Assembly: GCA_014281115.1 (NCBI GenBank)
Contig: JACONQ010000007.1
Coordinates: forward strand, 1,736,001 to 1,800,000
Direction of reading: 5' to 3'
DNA length: 64,000 nucleotides
From: Laburnicola sp. R22_1
Lineage: Eukaryota; Ascomycota; Dothideomycetes; Pleosporales; Didymosphaeriaceae
Part shown: in pieces, positions 60,225 to 64,000 of the stretch
How the letters are laid out: each line of letters opens with the position of its first letter
Numbering within the stretch: position 1 is the first letter of the stretch
Translations under genes and position numbers: made by a program
The notes under the pieces: generated by a model
Told to the model about the DNA's origin: nothing
Seen by the model: the letters and a program-made list of their open reading frames with translations, nothing else
Database searches by the model: none

Positions 60225-61729
60225 ATTGGTGGAGTTATGAGGTGTTGAAAATATACGATTTTTAGTGTTAAGTGGGGTCTGTGCGTTGAGTGGCCGAATA
60301 CGGTACCTGCTTTCTATAGGAGCAGCCAGGTCGTACGACCTAGATTCTCGACGCTCTGGACGCTGCGCTGCGCTATATAGAGATCGTGAGGGCCCTAGGG
60401 AGTCGAGAGGAAGCTCTGGAGCTGCTGCTAAGGCTGCTGCTAAGGCTGCTGCTAACGTGTAGGCGTAGTAGGCCTCTAAGAGACCTGCGACAAGCTAAGC
60501 ATGTAATTAATGTTAAATAGGCAGATACCAGATGCCTGCTAGCCAGCTCGAATCACACGCTCTATGAAGCCTTCCTCCCTAGCTTAATAATAGCAGGTGA
60601 TAAAGCGCTCCTTCTTAATAGGCGCAGGGTTATTAAGTAATACAAGCTCCTAGATCTGACGTCTGTAACTAGACTTAATCACAGAGAAAGGAGCGAGATC
60701 TAGAGGCTGTAGGATGTGCGAGGTATGCGCAGGTAGGTATAGGAGCTCAATTCGATACTGCTTACAGAGCCAAAGGAAGTCTATATTAATATAGCTGCTG
60801 TGACTATTAAGGATAAGAAGGCAGTACTAGCTATTACCTATAGCCATCTTAGGTATAAATATACGCTATAGCCACTTAGCACCTATCGCTTTTAATGTCT
60901 ATCTGTTCTTAGAGGTTGTATAGAGCTAGCTAGGCACAGATTTGGCTAGGAACTAGGTAGTCTGTAGGCTCTGGCCTTTAAAGATGACTGCGCAGCGTAG
61001 TTTCTGCCCTATCGCCAATACGCACTCAATTATAGAGACCCACTCGCGATTCTCTAGAGACTAAATATAAGCCTTCTTTTTCTAACTACTAGAGAGTACT
61101 CTAGTGTTAGTACATACCCCTAGAGCAACACTAGTCTTATCCATATTGTATGTATTCTCCGCCTATATGTTAAGCCGCTGTCAAGTCTGCTTATAGAGCT
61201 CTAGGAACGCGCGTAGCTGCTCTAGTGTTGCTGCATTAGCTCTCTAAGCCTCTAGCTTTCTGCCGACTACAGAGGCAACGCGTGGCTGGCGCTAGAGGAA
61301 GTGTAAGAGCTAGAGCTTGCCAATAGGCTAGTTGTCGCCATTTATACGCAGAATTCGATTCGCTATTTCTCGCGCGCGAGCGTGTGAGGGAGGGCAGGCG
61401 CGTGCGTCTTCTTCGAGGATCCAGTCTACTAGAAAATCCTCCTGTAGAGGAGTCAGCCGCTATTAATGCTAATAGCTAAGTGCGCTGTTTGTTGCGCCAC
61501 GTAGTCGACCGTGCAGCGTTGACAAAGGGATACTGTACGCCTTCGCAGCGGCGCGCTGGCTAGTATAAAGACCTGTATTAAGATCGTTAATAGCGGATTG
61601 TATAGCAACCTCGCGGGCGTCCATATTGATGAGCGTTGTGGAGAGATATCGCGTGTTTTCTGCAGGTGTGGTGTTGTGGCGCGGTGTTCGGAAACCCTAT
61701 GTGTTCGGACACTATATGCGCTAGCTTAT

Positions 61730-62060
61730 ATAGGCGCTTAAAGGATATAGAAGTGGCTTCTAGACAAAGGCCTAGGAAATATAGGGAACTAGATGCCTAT
61801 TTTATATTACCCTACTTATAAAGTAGCTATGCACCCTAATTGCCTATAGATAATAATTGCCTATATAAGATGCGCAAGCCAAATTAGAGCTTTATAGTAG
61901 GAGCCTCTCCTATATAGAATTTCTAGTATAGAATTTAGTTATAAGTTAACGCTTAGGAATTTTACCTATACAAAGGTATTTCCTACATAGAATATATAAT
62001 ATACGGCTTAAGCTTTACTATCTAAGCACTTTATTACTACAGAATATAATTATCTATTTT
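61730..62060 (-). repeat. Right arm of a large inverted repeat flanking the pogo nest
   Basis: Reverse complement of roughly 55640-55960. In addition the first 35 bp (TAGGCGCTTAAAGGATATAG, then AAGTGGCTTCTA) are a direct repeat of 55972-56005, immediately left of element 6. Confidence 0.6.
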
Positions 62061-63150
62061 TATATTCTCTTATAGGATGTCTTTAGTAAGATAAGATGTT
62101 AAAAGACTATCCAGACCTCTAACCTATAAGAATGCTTTACTAGAGAGGTGTTCTCTTAAGCTTAATTAATAACGTAAGATACTATACGCTGTAGTAATAA
62201 GGATAATACTATTTTTATTTTACTATATTACTATAGGAGTTAAATTATATCTTCTTCTATTTTGTCTAAAATAGCGGAAATAGGAATTAAAGACAATGAA
62301 CCTTTTTTGACTAGGGGTTAAAATGGCTTAAAATAGAAACTAGAAATTGAGAAATGGGAATTAAGAATAATGAAATTTAACCGTTGTTTGGCTAGTTCTT
62401 AAAACTAATAAGGGGCTTAAAAAGAGATCTAGAAAGCGCGCTACATCCTAAAACGCAAACTATAGTACTATAGAGCCAAAATAAAAACTAAAAAACTAAA
62501 ACAGAACTAGTTTAGGAATCTAGTAGCTATAATTAAGTATCTTAGTTTAAAATCTACGTTGCGTAGCAAGGCTATTCTATACTCTATATATTTATAGACT
62601 AGCTAGTCTAATCTCTACTATTATAGTTATATTGTCTTAATAGTATTTATACGTACTAGCACACGCTAAGTTAAGATAAACTATAAATAATAATTACTAG
62701 AAGCTATTAAAAATCCTCTACAAAAAATTAACTACGCTATGCCTAGAATATAACACCTATATATACTTTCTAGCTTATTATAATGGCTAGTTTTATGGCT
62801 TTATATTAATAGATAAGATAGGGCAGTCTTAGTTACCTTTAGTCTAAGAAACTCTAGTAGGCCATTCTCTATCTATACTCGCTAGAGCTAATTATCTACT
62901 AGAATAAATTATACTCACCACTAGTAATTAAGTTGTTAGCTTATTACTAGCGCACTTAATAAGGAAGAGTATCGCTTTATAAGCTAACTTTACATAATTT
63001 AACTAGATTAGTATAGCCCTAGGCACGCAAGAAGAATAGATTATATTAGACTAAGATAGGCCTTATAACTAAGGAGTGTAAGTACTAAGTTTCCTCTTAA
63101 TATTACTACAACATAACAAATATTCCTCATCTGCCGGGACCCGGCCTACA
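62061..63150. other. A+T-rich degraded matrix
   Basis: No gene recognised. Around 62285-62430 two loosely similar blocks share GGAATTAA, AATGAA and GGGCTTAAAA-like words. Confidence 0.5.
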
Positions 63151-63160
63151 GCGAAACACT

Positions 63161-63640
63161 CTCTCCCGTGGACGTCTTTGTATCTGCTTCATGCAGCCAC
63201 CACTTACACTCCGGTCTGGCTCTCAAATTAGCCCTGCCTTAATGTCCCTAAAATAGGCTACCTCTACGGAGTACATTCTATATTGTAACCCTTCGCGCCT
63301 GCTATAGAGAGCTCTCCACTCTCTCCCGTAGGCGTCTTTATATCTGCTTTATGCAGCCACCACTCACACTCTAGTCTGGCTCTCAAATTAGCCCTGCCTT
63401 AATGTCCCTGAAACAGGCTACCTCTACAGAGTACATTCTACATTGTAGCCCTTCGCGCCTGCTGTAGAGAGCTCTCCACTCTCTCCTATAGGCGTCTTTG
63501 TATCTGCTTTATGCAGCCACCACTTATACTCTGGTCTGGCTCTTAAATTAGCCCTGCCTTAATGTCCCTGAAACAGGCTACCTCTACGGAGTACATTCTA
63601 TATTGTAACCCTTCGCGCCTGCCGTAGAGAGCTCTCCATC
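63161..63640. repeat. 160-bp satellite, three exact-length copies
   Basis: Three tandem copies at 63161-63320, 63321-63480 and 63481-63640, each exactly 160 bp, starting CTCTCCCGTGGACGTC or its variants and ending GAGAGCTCTCCA. Differences are almost all C/T or G/A (CCCGTGG, CCCGTAG, CCTATAG). The array is less A+T-rich than its surroundings. No coding frame of note. Confidence 0.95.
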
Positions 63641-64000
63641 CTAACGCCTCTGTGCGCCTTAGTGGTTTATGCGTCTTACCTAAACAACCCTAGATCTAGC
63701 TAGTAATGAAGGGAGTCTTAGAAGTGCCAATTATACCCTTGCGGGTACCCTAAGTAACTCACGCTAGTGCTAACTAATTGGGACTAGCGTGCGAGGCCGA
63801 GTTAACAACGGGCCGACCAGGGGTCTAATGGCCAATCCCTAACAGTAAGTAGTACGTGTGGTAGAAATTTCAGGAATTTTAGTGTTGACTATGCGTTAGG
63901 TAGGAATATGCGCTGGCTAATAAACCACAGTATGCGACACAATATTAAACTAAACAATACGTGGGCCTTGGGGCCTATATCTACAGGTGGGCCACACTTG
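63641..64000. other. Moderate-GC end region, unassigned
   Basis: Less mutated sequence with GC-rich patches (CGGGCCGACCAGGGG, GGGCCTTGGGGCC) that runs off the window. It may be the edge of another repeat or of a normal-composition block. I see no gene in it. Confidence 0.4.

Larger units (their letters stand above)
58179..60303 (-). mobile_element. Pogo/Fot1-like DNA transposon 8 (620-codon class), nested
   Basis: 2,125 bp, TA at 58177-58178 and 60304-60305. Ends CCGAATTCGGCCACTCAACG (left) and CCGTATTCGGCCACTCAACG (right, complement). Inserted in element 6 at the TA 8 bp from element 7. Transposase on the minus strand. Confidence 0.95.
56110..61624 (-). pseudogene. Pogo-like transposase of element 6, RIP-inactivated and twice interrupted
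   Basis: ATG 61624-61622 (MDAREVAIQSAINDLNTGLY). The N-terminal 440 or so codons run down to about 60306. An 8-bp remnant lies at 58169-58176 between the two inserts, and the C-terminal part continues from 56376 to about 56110 (ANTRAAGLEVEKRRLKQQLE). The normal stop of relatives is changed, so the exact end is uncertain. D1 is intact in YNMDKTS, D2 residue 273 is Asn (LLILNSHSSY), D3 residue 309 is Asp (LQPLDLAPFSVIK). Very similar to elements 5 and 7, with numerous TAG/TAA stops. Confidence 0.9.
56006..61726 (-). mobile_element. Pogo/Fot1-like DNA transposon 6 (530-codon class), holding two nested elements
   Basis: Terminal inverted repeats beginning AGCTAGCGCATATAGTGTCC at 56006 and at 61726 (complement), TA duplications 56004-56005 and 61727-61728. 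Without elements 7 and 8 and their TA copies it is 1,802 bp. Transposase on the minus strand. Its coding sequence is cut at two TA sites, GG-TA-AGGCTC-TA-GC, by two different elements. Confidence 0.95.

Overview
This window looks like a gene-poor, A+T-rich, transposon-packed compartment of a filamentous ascomycete (Pezizomycotina) nuclear genome. TpA is very abundant. Almost every internal stop in the recognisable reading frames is TAA or TAG where the family has Gln or Trp, or TGA where it has Arg. Element copies differ almost only by C/T and G/A transitions. That is the footprint of repeat-induced point mutation (RIP: CpA to TpA, read on the other strand as TpG to TpA). I found no intact host gene, no rRNA, no convincing tRNA and no CRISPR. 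Every coding frame listed is a broken relic.

Layout. 1-8.5 kb is an AT matrix with one faint coding relic. 8.5-10.7 kb is a pogo/Fot1-like DNA transposon whose transposase ends in a zinc knuckle. 10.8-12.6 kb holds three minisatellites and an unrecognised coding relic. 15.2-25.9 kb is a Ty1/copia retrotransposon on the minus strand (Copia-A) that carries a second, much fresher copia element (Copia-B, plus strand) inside its reverse transcriptase. Both have matching LTRs and perfect 5-bp target duplications. 26.1-32.6 kb is a hAT transposase relic split by a solo LTR related to Copia-A and by a pogo-like element (minus strand), which is itself split by a second pogo-like element (plus strand). 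35.1-37.4 kb is a second hAT transposase relic. 37.8-45.0 kb is a third copia element (Copia-C, minus strand) that also carries a decayed antisense ORF. 46.7-48.8 and 49.3-51.1 kb are two more pogo-like elements. 56.0-61.7 kb is a pogo-like element holding two further pogo-like elements inserted 8 bp apart, and the whole nest sits between inverted repeats of about 300 bp. 63.2-63.6 kb is a 160-bp satellite in three copies.

In total there are eight pogo-like elements in three length classes (530-, about 620- and 550-565-codon transposases), three copia elements plus one solo LTR, and two hAT relics. Two patterns cut across them. (1) All eight pogo-like elements carry a short direct duplication inside each terminal inverted repeat, at 17-bp spacing in seven and 18 bp in one. 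The duplicated word differs from element to element but is shared by the sites within an element. (2) The fate of the second and third catalytic aspartates follows the preceding codon. Asp after a codon ending in T has become Asn, and Asp after CTA survives. This holds at all 16 positions, so every element has lost at least one catalytic residue. The many nested, target-duplicated insertions allow a relative order of events to be read from the sequence.
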